Shown here in pieces: positions 52,842 to 62,795 of a stretch of DNA of 64,000 bases (the stretch's first letter is position 1; the number at the start of each line of letters is the position of its first letter). Source of the DNA: Peribacillus frigoritolerans. GTDB lineage: Bacteria; Bacillota; Bacilli; Bacillales; DSM-1321. A program made the translations under genes and the position numbers. The notes beneath the pieces are model-generated. The model was not told where the DNA came from, did no database searches, and saw nothing but the letters and a program-made list of their open reading frames with translations. Location: positions 2,450,001 to 2,514,000 of the forward strand of contig NZ_CP158190.1 of the NCBI RefSeq assembly GCF_040250305.1. Direction: 5' to 3'.

Positions 52842-52852
52842 TTAAAACAAAC

Positions 52853-52882
52853 GAGAGACAGGAATAACTTCCTGTCTCTTTT
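52853..52882 (+). terminator. terminator of cysJI
   Basis: GAGACAGGAA (52855-52864) and TTCCTGTCTC pair around TAAC, followed by TTTT. Confidence 0.88.
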
Positions 52883-52951
52883 GGTATTCAAAGGTTTTCC
52901 GGAGTGCCTAGAACACCGATATGTTGAATCATGACCATACACATCTATAGT

Positions 52952-53503
52952 CTATTTATTTGAGTTGCTGTTATTTTTATAGGATACTTCTGCTTCAATC
53001 TCAATGAGAAAGTCCTGCGAAACCAAGCTTTCAACGCCTACAGTTGAACGAGCTGTTTTCACTGGATTTTCTTTTGTATTAAAGAACAGAGCATAGGCAT
53101 CGAACCAACCTTGATAGTCTGGTGCATCTCCTTTGTTCGGATCTGGCGCGACATACACACGCAGATAGGTTACATCAGCAAGGGAAAGTCCTTTTGTTTT
53201 CAGATCTGCTCCTAATTTCTCTAAAATCCCGATTGCCTGCTTTTCTGTATTGCCATATCTCTCATAAGTGGTTTTTCCATCCTTGTTTAAAAGAGGAGCT
53301 ACTGTTCCGCTATACAATATCCGGTTATAACTTTGAGGTACAGCAACTGAACTGGAAATCTCAGAAGTTGGAGACCCAAAGAAGGTCACCTTATCTGATT
53401 TCAATTCATCTTGTTCGTTTTCTGCGGAAGCAAAAGAGAATCCTGCGATTAAACTTATACCTAATACTGAGGCAGCGATGATCGATTTCATAGGTGTTTT
53501 CAT
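52952..53503 (-). CDS. RidA/YjgF-family protein with an N-terminal signal peptide
   Basis: 183 aa. Residues 1-27 (MKTPMKSIIAASVLGISLIAGFSFASA) form a normal signal peptide ending in an AxA-like site, followed by a RidA domain: AVPQSYNRILYSGTVAPLL, TEKQAIGILEKLGADLKTKGLSLADVTYLRVYVAPDPNK, and VKTARSTVGVESLVSQDFLIEIEAEVSY with the family arginine. Cytosolic RidA deaminates reactive enamines; a secreted one is unusual and may act on something in the cell wall or outside. ATG 53503 follows AAAAAGGAGCTGAC on the reverse strand. Confidence 0.82.
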   Translation of the reverse strand: MKTPMKSIIAASVLGISLIAGFSFASAENEQDELKSDKVTFFGSPTSEISSSVAVPQSYNRILYSGTVAPLLNKDGKTTYERYGNTEKQAIGILEKLGADLKTKGLSLADVTYLRVYVAPDPNKGDAPDYQGWFDAYALFFNTKENPVKTARSTVGVESLVSQDFLIEIEAEVSYKNNSNSNK

Positions 53504-53672
53504 AAAGTCAGCTCCTTTTTATTTATGAAACATTAGTAGGCAAATAACTCTGTTTTATCCTGCTATAGAAGGGGCTTTACCTGAGATGTTCACCAGCAAC
53601 CTTGTGGCTAATTTAATATATGATAGTAGTTTTTACGATCGAAGCAGAATTTCTAAATGGCCTATCGACAAT

Positions 53673-54758
53673 TCATTCTGAGACCCCGGTTTGAATGATA
53701 TTAACTTTGGTTTCTACATTAATGTCCATTTTCGGATAAATCTTTTTCCAATGTTCATAGGTCAGTTTTTTATTTTTGGCGTGATATTTTTCCTTAAGGC
53801 CAATCGGATCAAGGGATTTTTTCTGAAGATCTTTAATAAGTCGGTTTGCTTGCTTGGTTAAATCAGCTTCCATTTCCTTTTCAATTTTCTTTATCATCTT
53901 TCTATTGGTTAGGTTTTCACTGCGCATGGATTCCTTGATTTGTCCTTTAATTTTGATCTTAATCGTGATAGAGGGATTTTTCTCTGAGCTTGCTACCTCA
54001 TAACTTGAACCGCTTCGGATACTTTCCACTACGATATCGCTTTCTTTCTTATCTTTTAATTTGAATTTGTATAATCCCCGCCTATGATGCTGAACTAATG
54101 TCTTGAAAATGAACATATCATCGGTTCGAACTTTCGTGACCATCTTATTTTCATGAAATAGGGCCACTCCAGAAACAGCAACTTCATTATTAATTAATTT
54201 AATTAAAGGAAGATACGAATCGCCGCCAGTTTCTAGAGCGTTTCCTAAAAAAAGATGGAGGTTAGTATCGGGTCCGTTCCCCGTTTCATTTTGTTGATTA
54301 ATCAAATCCGATAAAAAGATTCCAATATTCACATTCGTATTTGGTGGTTTCGTATTTATGACATTCTTGACCTTTCCTTCAACGATGGCCAAAATGACCC
54401 TGTTTCCAAGTTGCGGCTCACGGTAGAGATAATCGGTCAGTTCTGTCATTCCGATTTCACGAACCATTTTCTCGCTGAATAAAATGATGCGTGTCTGTCC
54501 AAGCAATACCGGCTTATCCGCTTTTTTGGAAACGACAGCCTGAACATCACTCGTTGTCGTCGATGTTCCAGTTAAGATTTGATATTTACCCATCTTGTCC
54601 TGTTGGAAGATAGGGATGACGAACATTCCTTCGACATTATCATTTTTCAGTATATCGTAGCCAATGGCCTGGGACATATTGACTTCGTCAACCACCCTTG
54701 GCTCGGCACAGCTGCAAAGGAGGGGAAAAGCCAATATAACAAGAAATAATTTTCTCAT
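53673..54758 (-). CDS. spore germination lipoprotein, GerC-type (Ger(x)C)
   Basis: 361 aa. Signal peptide ending in lipobox LCSC (Cys17), then the GerC fold: VVDEVNMSQAIGYDILKND, LGQTRIILFSEKMVREIGMTELTDYLYREPQLGNRVILAIVEGK, VSGVALFHENKMV. C subunits are attached to the spore inner membrane and are required for most GerA-type receptors. The gene is last in a reverse-strand gerA-gerB-gerC order and overlaps gerB by four bases. The germinant cannot be told from sequence. Confidence 0.88.
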   Translation of the reverse strand: MRKLFLVILAFPLLCSCAEPRVVDEVNMSQAIGYDILKNDNVEGMFVIPIFQQDKMGKYQILTGTSTTTSDVQAVVSKKADKPVLLGQTRIILFSEKMVREIGMTELTDYLYREPQLGNRVILAIVEGKVKNVINTKPPNTNVNIGIFLSDLINQQNETGNGPDTNLHLFLGNALETGGDSYLPLIKLINNEVAVSGVALFHENKMVTKVRTDDMFIFKTLVQHHRRGLYKFKLKDKKESDIVVESIRSGSSYEVASSEKNPSITIKIKIKGQIKESMRSENLTNRKMIKKIEKEMEADLTKQANRLIKDLQKKSLDPIGLKEKYHAKNKKLTYEHWKKIYPKMDINVETKVNIIQTGVSE

Positions 54759-55846
54759 AAACGTTTCCTCATTTTCTTTATATAGATGACGACCAAAAGA
54801 AGAGGCAAGTATAAAGCAACAAAGAGTGCGCCGTATGGATTGATGATTTTACGCAATATATATAATGAATCGACATCAAAAACAAAAATATTCGTAAGCA
54901 GGATAATAATCGACATCCCCCATAATGGATACTTTTGCTGAACATTGAATATGCGCTTGAAACCTCGGCTTGCTGCCCACAAGGGGATGGTCATGTTGGG
55001 TATGATGACGAGGGCCCACCAAGATACATCTATATATTCAAATCGCTGGATAAAGGGCAACTCGACAATGCTGGTCAATGACAGTGTCGGCCATATAGTC
55101 AGTTCCAATTGTTTTTGTGAATAAAAAACAATTGAAACTAAATAAACGAATACTGTTATTAAGGTTGTTGTTAAGGCCCCTCCATGAGCATATTTTTGTG
55201 AGGTTTTAGCATCTTTGATGAACGGATAAAACATAACGATCATTTCAAAACCAAGCATTGTTAATGAAGTACTTCTGGTTCCTTTCAATACATCCAATAG
55301 AGTGTGGTGGAAAACAGGAAGCAAATTGGTGAATTCAGAGTATTTCATGGCATAGAATAGGACAAATAAAAGCCAGTATGTCAAAATGACGCTTAAAAAG
55401 GCAATACCTGTAATTGTTCGAAATCCTCCCGTATGAATATAATAAATCAAAACCAGGAAGACCACTGAAAACGCCCAAGATGGTACCTCTTCAAACATCC
55501 ATACATGTATGACATTTATATAGCTAATCATGACTGTCATCCCTAGGATCAAAAAGTAAAGAATGAATAATAGACTGAAGAAATTCCCGATCCATTTTCC
55601 GAATGCATGATTATTGGCCGAAATGATATCACCAGGGACGATACTGAAGATTTTATATATGACCCAAATCATTATATGAACGGTCAGGCCGGCTAGTAGT
55701 ATCGAAATCCAGCCATCTGTTCCCGTTGTCTTCGCTAAAACTCTTTGAAAACTTAAAACACCTATTCCCGTTTGCATGGAATGCACTAAAAAAAATACAT
55801 AAAACGGTGACACTTTATACTTTTCATTAACTCCAGCTTGGTTCAT
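54755..55846 (-). CDS. spore germination permease subunit, GerB-type
   Basis: 363 aa. GerB/APC-type membrane protein with about ten spans: KVSPFYVFFLVHSMQTGIGVLSFQRVLAKTTGTDGWISILLAG at the start, then regular hydrophobic segments, and WWALVIIPNMTIPLWAASRGFKR near the C-terminus. The B subunit is thought to bind the germinant. The ATG at 55846 lies 18 bases after gerA. Part of the same reverse-strand operon. Confidence 0.88.
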   Translation of the reverse strand: MNQAGVNEKYKVSPFYVFFLVHSMQTGIGVLSFQRVLAKTTGTDGWISILLAGLTVHIMIWVIYKIFSIVPGDIISANNHAFGKWIGNFFSLLFILYFLILGMTVMISYINVIHVWMFEEVPSWAFSVVFLVLIYYIHTGGFRTITGIAFLSVILTYWLLFVLFYAMKYSEFTNLLPVFHHTLLDVLKGTRSTSLTMLGFEMIVMFYPFIKDAKTSQKYAHGGALTTTLITVFVYLVSIVFYSQKQLELTIWPTLSLTSIVELPFIQRFEYIDVSWWALVIIPNMTIPLWAASRGFKRIFNVQQKYPLWGMSIIILLTNIFVFDVDSLYILRKIINPYGALFVALYLPLLLVVIYIKKMRKRL

Positions 55847-55864
55847 ATAGGACCCTCATTTAAA

Positions 55865-57397
55865 TCATTCATTAAAATCATTTTTTTTGATTCTTGCTTT
55901 TTTGGGCTGCTGTCTGGATATATCATCAGGACGTAAATTTATAGGCCGTGACTTGAAAAGATTAAAAGGAAGCCGAACAAAGCTGTCTTTCCAATCTTGC
56001 ATGCGAAATGGGTAGATCGGTTCGAGGTACGGGTGTCCCATTGATGTTAATTTGATAAGGTGGGTCATCAAAAACACGGCTGCTATGGTAATGCCGAGCA
56101 GCCCCCAAATTTGGGCCCCGATTAAGAAGGGGAACCGCAGCAGCCGAATGGCATTACCCATTTTATAAATGGGAGTAACAAATGATGCCAAGGCTGAGAG
56201 AGCAACGATGATCAATAAGATATTACTGGTCAAACCAGCTACAACGGCTGCTTGACCGATAACGATACCGCCGACGATACCTAATGTCTGACCTACCTTT
56301 GTTGGCAGTCGGGCAGCAGCTTCCCTTAATAACTCAATGGAAATCTCTAGGAATAATGCTTCAATCAAAGGCTGAAAAGGTATTAAGTTCCTTGAAGTGA
56401 CGATCGTTTCCAAAAGATCTTTAGGAATCAGTTCATAATGATAGGTCAGCACGGCTACATAAATGGGAGTGGCAAATATCGAAAAAGCGACCGCGAATAT
56501 CCTTAATAAACGGAATGAAGATGCGGGAATCCATGGCATATTATAATCTTCCATCGTGATAAAGTATTCCAACAAAATGGTTGGAGTAATAAGTGCAGAA
56601 GACGACCTATCGATTAACAGGGCTACTTTACCTTCAGCCAATGCACTTGCGATGCGATCAGGCCTTTCCGTATTTAGAAAAAGGGGAAATAAGGTATTTG
56701 AATTATCATATAGCATTTGCGCGAGATAGGACCCGTCCAATATTTCATCAAACTCTACGTCATTGATCCTTTGTATAACATTATCAACATTTTCCTGATC
56801 AACGATCCCCTCTATCGATAAAACTGCCACTTTCGTTTTAGACAAGTATCCCACAGTCATTTCACTTACTTGCAAACCAGGGACAGGAAGTCTTTTTCTG
56901 ACTAAATTCAGATTGATATCAAGATCCTCGACAAATGCTTCTTGAGCACTTATGATTCCAAATTCAAGTTCAGGTTTCTCAACTTGTCTGCCTTGTTGGG
57001 ACGCAACATTGATTAATAGGCATTCATCAAGATTTCCATCTAAACGAAGTGCAATTTCGCCTCTCATGATTCTTTCTTCAATTACAACCTTGGTACTGGT
57101 GATCAGTGTATTTTCAATAGGAACGTTTTCTTTTATTTGCTCCAAATTTATCGTTTCCAGAGTAGGTATGACAGAAAGAACACTTTCATGAAGTACCTGT
57201 GCATCGATCAAAGAGCGATAAAAAGAAACCCAATAGCCTATGCCATTATATGTTCCTTGATGGTTTATGAAATCATTGGATGAAGATAGGGTATTGAATA
57301 GATCCCTTACTTCCGAAACCTTAATTAATTCATCATTTTTTTCGTTTGGTTGATTTGGCTTTTTTTTGAACGTTCTGCGGTTAAACAATGTTGTCAC
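55865..57397 (-). CDS. spore germination receptor subunit, GerA-type
   Basis: 510 aa. Hydrophilic N-terminal half (about 1-290) with IKVSEVRDLFNTLSSSNDFINHQG and VGYLSKTKVAVLSIEGIVDQENVDNVIQRINDVEFDEILDGSYLAQMLYDNSNTLFPLFLNTERPDRIASALAEGKVALLIDRSSSALITPTILLEYF, then several membrane spans with LIPFQPLIEALFLEISIELLREAAARLPTKVGQTLGIVGGIVIGQAAVVAGL, a GerA-family hallmark. First gene of a gerABC operon that runs leftward; it starts 200 bases from the divergent gerA. Germinant unknown. Confidence 0.9.
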   Translation of the reverse strand: MTTLFNRRTFKKKPNQPNEKNDELIKVSEVRDLFNTLSSSNDFINHQGTYNGIGYWVSFYRSLIDAQVLHESVLSVIPTLETINLEQIKENVPIENTLITSTKVVIEERIMRGEIALRLDGNLDECLLINVASQQGRQVEKPELEFGIISAQEAFVEDLDINLNLVRKRLPVPGLQVSEMTVGYLSKTKVAVLSIEGIVDQENVDNVIQRINDVEFDEILDGSYLAQMLYDNSNTLFPLFLNTERPDRIASALAEGKVALLIDRSSSALITPTILLEYFITMEDYNMPWIPASSFRLLRIFAVAFSIFATPIYVAVLTYHYELIPKDLLETIVTSRNLIPFQPLIEALFLEISIELLREAAARLPTKVGQTLGIVGGIVIGQAAVVAGLTSNILLIIVALSALASFVTPIYKMGNAIRLLRFPFLIGAQIWGLLGITIAAVFLMTHLIKLTSMGHPYLEPIYPFRMQDWKDSFVRLPFNLFKSRPINLRPDDISRQQPKKARIKKNDFNE

Positions 57398-57597
57398 CTC
57401 TGCACTAAAGCTTATTATCCTAGCATTTGCAATTTAATTACAAATTAACCATTTTGGATGTTAATGTCGCTCGCTTCAGAAAGGAAAATCATTAAATAAA
57501 TTGGTGTAAAAGCTGCCTCCATATCCTGTTCGCATAAAAAAATTGAAAATAGAGGAAACTGAAAAAATAAAAACCCATTTAACCAAAGGAGTTCACC

Positions 57598-59052
57598 ATG
57601 AAAAGTAAACCCTTGCATATTAAATTGGATCAAAAACAGGAAAAATTGAAATCTGAATTGGATATGCAGGCTGATGTATTTTTTAAACAGATATTCATTC
57701 CCGGTTACGAAGTTTCGGGATTATTCGTATTTGTCAATGGAACGATGGATTACCGTGCATTCAATGATATAGTCCTGGATTTATCAGCTGCGCAAGTCGA
57801 AACAACGCACCCGGTTTCTATCGAGCAGCTGGTCATTTCCAAAATCTGTTCAGTCAGGGAACAGGATGTAGAAACATATGAAAAAGCCTTAGAGCATATT
57901 TTTGACGGGAAAACGCTTTTATTTATAGATGGAATGGTAGACGGTTATGTCTTGAATCTGGAAAAGGAAAAAACCCGTACACTGGGTGAACCTTCGACAG
58001 AGAGGGTTGTCCGGGGACCGAAGCTTGGTTTTATCGAAAGTCTTCAGGAAAACATTGGCTTGATAAGGCAATATTCAAACCATCCAAACCTAATCGTCAA
58101 ACAACAGAAGTTCGGGACGATGGAAAAACGGGAAGTTGCGTTGATCTATTATGAAGGAAAAGCTAGCGATTCATTGTTAAAAGAAGTGAATAAACGGATA
58201 ACTGAAGTGAAAGCTACTGATCTCCAAGACTCGGGGATGCTTGAGGAATTAATTGAAGATACAGCGTTAACCCCTTTCCCGCAAATCCAGAATACGGAGC
58301 GACCCGATAAAGTATTGGCTGCATTGCAGGAGGGCAGGGTGGTCATCATGGTTGACGGCTCGCCATTTGCGCTGATGGCACCTACGACGATAACGATGCT
58401 GCTACAGTCACCGGATGATTATTATGAAAGATGGGTCGCAGGATCATTTTTACGTGTACTTCGCTATTTATCTTTATTTGTTACCGTATTTCTTTCAGGG
58501 ATTTATATCTCCTTGGTTTCGTTCAACCCTGGATTGCTTCCGTCAGAACTGGCGATGACGATCGCGGGTACAAGGGAGAACGTGCCATTTCCGCCGTTTG
58601 TTGAAGCTATCATCATGGAAGTAACGATTGAACTGCTTCGCGAAGCAGGTATTCGGCTCCCGTCGCCCATTGGGCAAACGGTTGGATTGGTTGGCGGAGT
58701 CATTATTGGACAAGCGGCAGTTCAAGCCAATATTGTAAGTTCCCTCATGGTCATAATCGTTTCGATCACGACGATTACCTCTTTTACGGTACCACAATAT
58801 AGCTTTGGACTAGCGTTCAGGGCATTAAGGTTCGGGGCGATGATTTTTGCCGCCGTTTTAGGTTTATACGGAACCACATTATTCTTTATCATCGTTATCA
58901 GCCATTTGTCGAAATTGACCAGCTTCCAAGAACCTTATTTTCAACCAATGGATTTTATCGGTAAAAAGAGCTGGAAGGATGCGTTCCTGCGGTTACCGAA
59001 GCGGAAAAAGGGGAGGGATTCTTTTGAGCCAGTCCGACGGCAAAATTCTTAG
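57598..59052 (+). CDS. spore germination receptor subunit, GerA-type (second operon)
   Basis: 484 aa. Same layout as its divergent partner: N-terminal soluble half, NTERPDKVLAALQEGRVVIMVDGSPFALMAPTTITMLLQSPDDYYERW, then PFPPFVEAIIMEVTIELLREAGIRLPSPIGQTVGLVGGVIIGQAAVQANIVSSLMVIIV. Expressed in the forespore in related organisms and placed in the spore inner membrane. ATG 57598 follows AAAGGAG (57586-57592), whose spacing is good. First of a second gerABC operon. Confidence 0.9.
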   Translation: MKSKPLHIKLDQKQEKLKSELDMQADVFFKQIFIPGYEVSGLFVFVNGTMDYRAFNDIVLDLSAAQVETTHPVSIEQLVISKICSVREQDVETYEKALEHIFDGKTLLFIDGMVDGYVLNLEKEKTRTLGEPSTERVVRGPKLGFIESLQENIGLIRQYSNHPNLIVKQQKFGTMEKREVALIYYEGKASDSLLKEVNKRITEVKATDLQDSGMLEELIEDTALTPFPQIQNTERPDKVLAALQEGRVVIMVDGSPFALMAPTTITMLLQSPDDYYERWVAGSFLRVLRYLSLFVTVFLSGIYISLVSFNPGLLPSELAMTIAGTRENVPFPPFVEAIIMEVTIELLREAGIRLPSPIGQTVGLVGGVIIGQAAVQANIVSSLMVIIVSITTITSFTVPQYSFGLAFRALRFGAMIFAAVLGLYGTTLFFIIVISHLSKLTSFQEPYFQPMDFIGKKSWKDAFLRLPKRKKGRDSFEPVRRQNS

Positions 59053-60118
59053 TGGCGAATTGGCTGCGATCATTTCTTGCAGCATGTTAGGAATTGGAAT
59101 GCTGACCCTTCCGAGGACGATAACGGAAAAAATCCAATCGAGCGATGGATGGATCGTCTTGATCTTAAATGGGATCGCTATTGCCCTTTTGATATGCTTA
59201 TTTGTTGTACTGTTAAAAAAACATAAGGTAGCTAACTATTACACATACATGGAGGAGGCCTATGGAAAGTTGCTCTCCAAACTTATTGGATTGGTCGTGG
59301 TGGTGTACTTTATAGGCGTGGCCAGCTTTGAAGTTCTTGCGATGAGTGAAATGGTCCGGTTTTATTTGTTGGAGGAAACCCCGGTTGAAATCGTGATACT
59401 TTCCATGATTTTAGCGAGTGTGCATCTTTTGACAGGCAAAATAAAAGCCATAGCAAAGGCTTGTGTCTTCTTTCTTCCTTTGACAATAGTCATCGTCTTG
59501 CTCATTTATTTGTTCAGTCTCAGGGTAGTCGAGTTAAAAAACCTCCAGCCTGTTCTTGCGAAAGGACTTCTACCTGTCATGAAAGGAATGGGCTCTGGAA
59601 CTTTGTCGTTTTTTGGAATTGAACTTTTCATCTTTTTGTTTGGCGTCGTGAAAAATCAAAACAAGATAAAAAGTGGCGTTTTAATCGGTTTTTTCATACC
59701 GCTGATTTTATATGTGATTACATATGTATTGGTAGTGGCTACACTGACTGTCCCGGAAGTCAAAGCAGTTACTTGGCCAACAATTTCTTTTATTCAGTCC
59801 TTTGAAGTAACAGGCATATTTTTAGAGCGTATGGAGCTATTTCTCTTAATCACTTGGATTCTTCAGTTTTTTTTAACACATGCGATTTACTATTACTTCG
59901 CAGCAGAAGGACTGACGAAAATTTTTAACAATTCATATACGACTAATCTCATTGTACTGGTTCCCGTCGTATTTTTTCTGGCCAAGGTTCCTAAAAATAC
60001 AATCGAGATCTTTAAAATGAGTGATTTGCTTGGATATCTATTTCCGGTTATATTGATTGGCTTGCCAATTATTACATTCGTAATCGTTCAATTGAAAAGG
60101 AGTAGAAGAAGCGGATGA
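59024..60118 (+). CDS. spore germination permease subunit, GerB-type (second operon)
   Basis: 364 aa, about ten spans: SGELAAIISCSMLGIGMLTLPRTITEKIQSSDGWIVLILNGIAIALL is the usual GerB opening. TTG at 59024 lies 6 bases after GGGGAGGGA; the ATG at 58979 would add 15 residues from inside gerA and has no site. The gene overlaps gerA by 29 bases and ends at the gerC start, so translation is coupled. Confidence 0.87.
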   Translation: MSQSDGKILSGELAAIISCSMLGIGMLTLPRTITEKIQSSDGWIVLILNGIAIALLICLFVVLLKKHKVANYYTYMEEAYGKLLSKLIGLVVVVYFIGVASFEVLAMSEMVRFYLLEETPVEIVILSMILASVHLLTGKIKAIAKACVFFLPLTIVIVLLIYLFSLRVVELKNLQPVLAKGLLPVMKGMGSGTLSFFGIELFIFLFGVVKNQNKIKSGVLIGFFIPLILYVITYVLVVATLTVPEVKAVTWPTISFIQSFEVTGIFLERMELFLLITWILQFFLTHAIYYYFAAEGLTKIFNNSYTTNLIVLVPVVFFLAKVPKNTIEIFKMSDLLGYLFPVILIGLPIITFVIVQLKRSRRSG

Positions 60119-61227
60119 AAAGATTATGGTTGATCTTGCTTATTCCTTTGCTTACAGGCTGTTGGGACAGTGAAAATATTGAAGAGTTATCCCTTGTAGT
60201 TGGAGTGGGGATCGATAAAAGCAAAAAGAAAGACGAAATAATGTTAACACAGCAAATTCTGGTGCCTCCAGGAAATAGTGTTCAGGAGAATCAGGCTAAA
60301 TTAAAATATAAAAATGTTTCTGTCAGTGCCAAAACGCTGCATGAAGCAATAAGGGATTCATTGCTCATTACCAATACGGTATTAACCAATCATCAGCGTA
60401 TCATCCTTATTAATGAAGATGTATTAAGGAAATTCCCGATGGAAGCGATCATTAATCAGTCAATACGCGATAATAATACAAGGAGGAGCTGTCATGTTTA
60501 TTTAACAAAGAGACCGACGAAAGAAATTTTGGGACGATCCGAAGATGGGGAGATCCCTTCGAATGTAATCTATGAATTGAAAGATAATGAGAACAGAACG
60601 AATAAGATACTTCCGCCTTTAACACTGGGCAAAGCATCCTCAAATTTGCAATCAGATGGAAGCTTTGCCATTCAGGCCGTTGATATTAGGGGTGGGAAAT
60701 TAATTTTGGAGGGTGCAGGGGTGATCAACAATTCAAAGTTGGTCGGGGTCATGAATGATGAGGATATAGCTGCATTAAATTGGTTGAACGGAGAGGTAAA
60801 GGGCGGAATAATCGAAGCGGTCCAACACGGTGAGCCTTTAAGTGTTGAAATAATTAATAGGACAAGGAGGAAGATCACGACGGAATTGAAAGGTGATCAT
60901 TTGACGATCAATATTGAGGTCGGGTACACAGCAAGACTTTCGGAAGATTGGTATGGTAAGGAAAACTCATTTAAGGAAGGCTATTTAAAAGATGTTGAGC
61001 GTGTCGCCGAGGATGAAGTGAAAAAGGATGTCGAGAAAATCATATACAAATTACAGCATGAATATAAAACAGGAGTAGCAGGATTGTATCGTTATGTGGA
61101 AAATCAGCATCCAAAGTTTTGGGAGAAAAATAAGCAGAAATGGGACGAAATTTTCAGTAAAGCTGACATTAATTATGAAGTGGATTTAAGGATCGTAGAC
61201 TTCGGTTCAAAAGGAGGGATAAAGTGA
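60115..61227 (+). CDS. spore germination lipoprotein, GerC-type (second operon)
   Basis: 370 aa. Signal peptide MKRLWLILLIPLLTGC with lipobox LTGC (Cys16) followed by WDSENIEELSLVVGVGIDKSKKKDEIMLTQQILVPPG, LHEAIRDSLLITNTVLTNHQRIILINEDVLRKFPMEAIINQSIRDNNTRRSCHVYLTKRPTKEILG, the normal GerC layout. The ATG overlaps the gerB stop by four bases. Last gene of the operon and followed by a terminator. Confidence 0.88.
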   Translation: MKRLWLILLIPLLTGCWDSENIEELSLVVGVGIDKSKKKDEIMLTQQILVPPGNSVQENQAKLKYKNVSVSAKTLHEAIRDSLLITNTVLTNHQRIILINEDVLRKFPMEAIINQSIRDNNTRRSCHVYLTKRPTKEILGRSEDGEIPSNVIYELKDNENRTNKILPPLTLGKASSNLQSDGSFAIQAVDIRGGKLILEGAGVINNSKLVGVMNDEDIAALNWLNGEVKGGIIEAVQHGEPLSVEIINRTRRKITTELKGDHLTINIEVGYTARLSEDWYGKENSFKEGYLKDVERVAEDEVKKDVEKIIYKLQHEYKTGVAGLYRYVENQHPKFWEKNKQKWDEIFSKADINYEVDLRIVDFGSKGGIK

Positions 61228-61242
61228 CTGTTCATATGAAAG

Positions 61243-61270
61243 AAAACCTTCCAAAAAGGAAGGTTTTTTT
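61243..61270. terminator. bidirectional terminator between gerC and the amine oxidase gene
   Basis: AAAACCTTCC and GGAAGGTTTT pair around AAAAA, with T-run to the right and AACCTTCC...GGTTTTC in the reverse direction, serving both converging transcripts. Confidence 0.85.
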
Positions 61271-61310
61271 GTCAATGCTCTTAAGTTAATTAAGCAAAGA
61301 AAAGGTCCAT

Positions 61311-62795
61311 TCAAGGAACAGCGAATGTTCTAGGCAGATCACTCACTTCATGTGCAACCCTGATGCCGGATTGAATGGCTCCTTCAATCCAAGCTGGTAC
61401 GGTTGATGTATGCTCACCAGCGAAGTGGACCCTTCCTTCTGGGGTGGGGATATATGGAAACAAGTCCGTTTCCTGACCAGGTTTAAACATGGAGAAAGCG
61501 CCGTAGGCATACTGATTCAGTGTCCAGCTATAAGAAGCTCCTGATAAAAAATGATCATATACTTGTTTTCCATGGATCACTGCCAAATTTTTCAATGCGT
61601 GTTGTATTCGGTCTTTTTCCGGAAGTATATCCCATAATGTAGCGTCATCTTCCCATGTATAACTTGCTAAGATGAGACCGGATTCACGCTGGTTGCTCGT
61701 TTGACTGGGGTAATAAGAGAACCTAATAGGTAAATCGGTCGTTAATTTACCGCCGAAGATTCCTTCCTTTTCCCAAAACCTATGCGTGAACTGAAGTCCA
61801 ATTTTTGTGGATGCGGCATAATGAAGTTCCCTTATTGCCTTCCACTTATTATGGGAAAAGGAATTCCGGGGTTCAATATCTATAAATTGCAGTAATTGAA
61901 GAGGAATCGTCACGATCGCAAGGTCACCGGTAACCGTTAAGGGGTTTTGGCTTTGGGTATGTTTGGAATGGATGGTGACTTGATTATCATGTTGGATGAT
62001 TTTTGTCACTTCATATCTGAAGTTTAAATTATCCCTCAATTCCGGTAGAAAAGCATATGGAAGCCGGTCGTTTCCTCCGTCGATTGAAAAAAACTTTACA
62101 TCTGGATTAAAGAGCGGCATAAGCTCCCGAAGTATGGCCGGAAAAGAAAGTTCAGGGAATCCTTCTAAACCCATCAGGACTTTTATGCTTTCAATCGCCC
62201 CTGTTGATAGACTGATTCCGACTGGATTGTACTGCAAAAAGAAGCTCATGGAGTATTTATCAAACTCTTTAATGACTATTTCCCAATTTCTACGTGGGTT
62301 TTGAATGATGAAGTCAGTCACAGGCTTAATTGCCATGTTGAGTAATTCTTCAGCTGTTTTACCTCTTTCATGGGGAGCTACAGGGTACCTCAGTATATCC
62401 GGGTTCCTTTGATATATGGCAGCGGTCGTCTTGATTCCATTGGCATAAATGGGATCATTAGGAGTCGCATTCACAAAAGTGTTGACACGTAAACCATACT
62501 TCTTGATGTATTCAGCAACTAGGTAATGATAATTCGGAATGCGCATGGCACCGGCTTCAAGGTAGGAACCTTCTGAAAATGGCTCCCGTATGGTCAAAAC
62601 ACGCCCTCCAACCCTCCCGGTTGCTTCCAATATCGTTACATCGTGCCCCGCTTGTTTTAAAAGGGATGCTGCAACCAACCCAGACATTCCGGCACCAAGG
62701 ATAATGATTTTTTTGGGGATTGGGGAAGGCCCCAGGCCATTTCTGATAACAGCCAGCATTTGATCGGGTGATAGCGGATCTTTGGAAAAGGACAA
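61311..62795 (-). CDS. flavin monoamine/L-amino-acid oxidase-like protein (YobN-like)
   Basis: 494 aa. FAD-binding Rossmann motif IIILGAGMSGLVAASLLKQAGHDVTILEATGRVGGRVLT (Gly34, Gly36, Gly39), substrate-domain features YLEAGAMRIPNYHYLV, and the C-terminal FAD contact VHFAGEHTSTVPAWIEGAIQSGIRVAHEV. The family oxidises amines or L-amino acids to imines with release of H2O2. No signal peptide is visible. TTG 62795 follows GAGAGGAG (about nine bases away, reverse strand); there is no better ATG. Substrate unknown. Confidence 0.83.
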   Translation of the reverse strand: MSFSKDPLSPDQMLAVIRNGLGPSPIPKKIIILGAGMSGLVAASLLKQAGHDVTILEATGRVGGRVLTIREPFSEGSYLEAGAMRIPNYHYLVAEYIKKYGLRVNTFVNATPNDPIYANGIKTTAAIYQRNPDILRYPVAPHERGKTAEELLNMAIKPVTDFIIQNPRRNWEIVIKEFDKYSMSFFLQYNPVGISLSTGAIESIKVLMGLEGFPELSFPAILRELMPLFNPDVKFFSIDGGNDRLPYAFLPELRDNLNFRYEVTKIIQHDNQVTIHSKHTQSQNPLTVTGDLAIVTIPLQLLQFIDIEPRNSFSHNKWKAIRELHYAASTKIGLQFTHRFWEKEGIFGGKLTTDLPIRFSYYPSQTSNQRESGLILASYTWEDDATLWDILPEKDRIQHALKNLAVIHGKQVYDHFLSGASYSWTLNQYAYGAFSMFKPGQETDLFPYIPTPEGRVHFAGEHTSTVPAWIEGAIQSGIRVAHEVSDLPRTFAVP

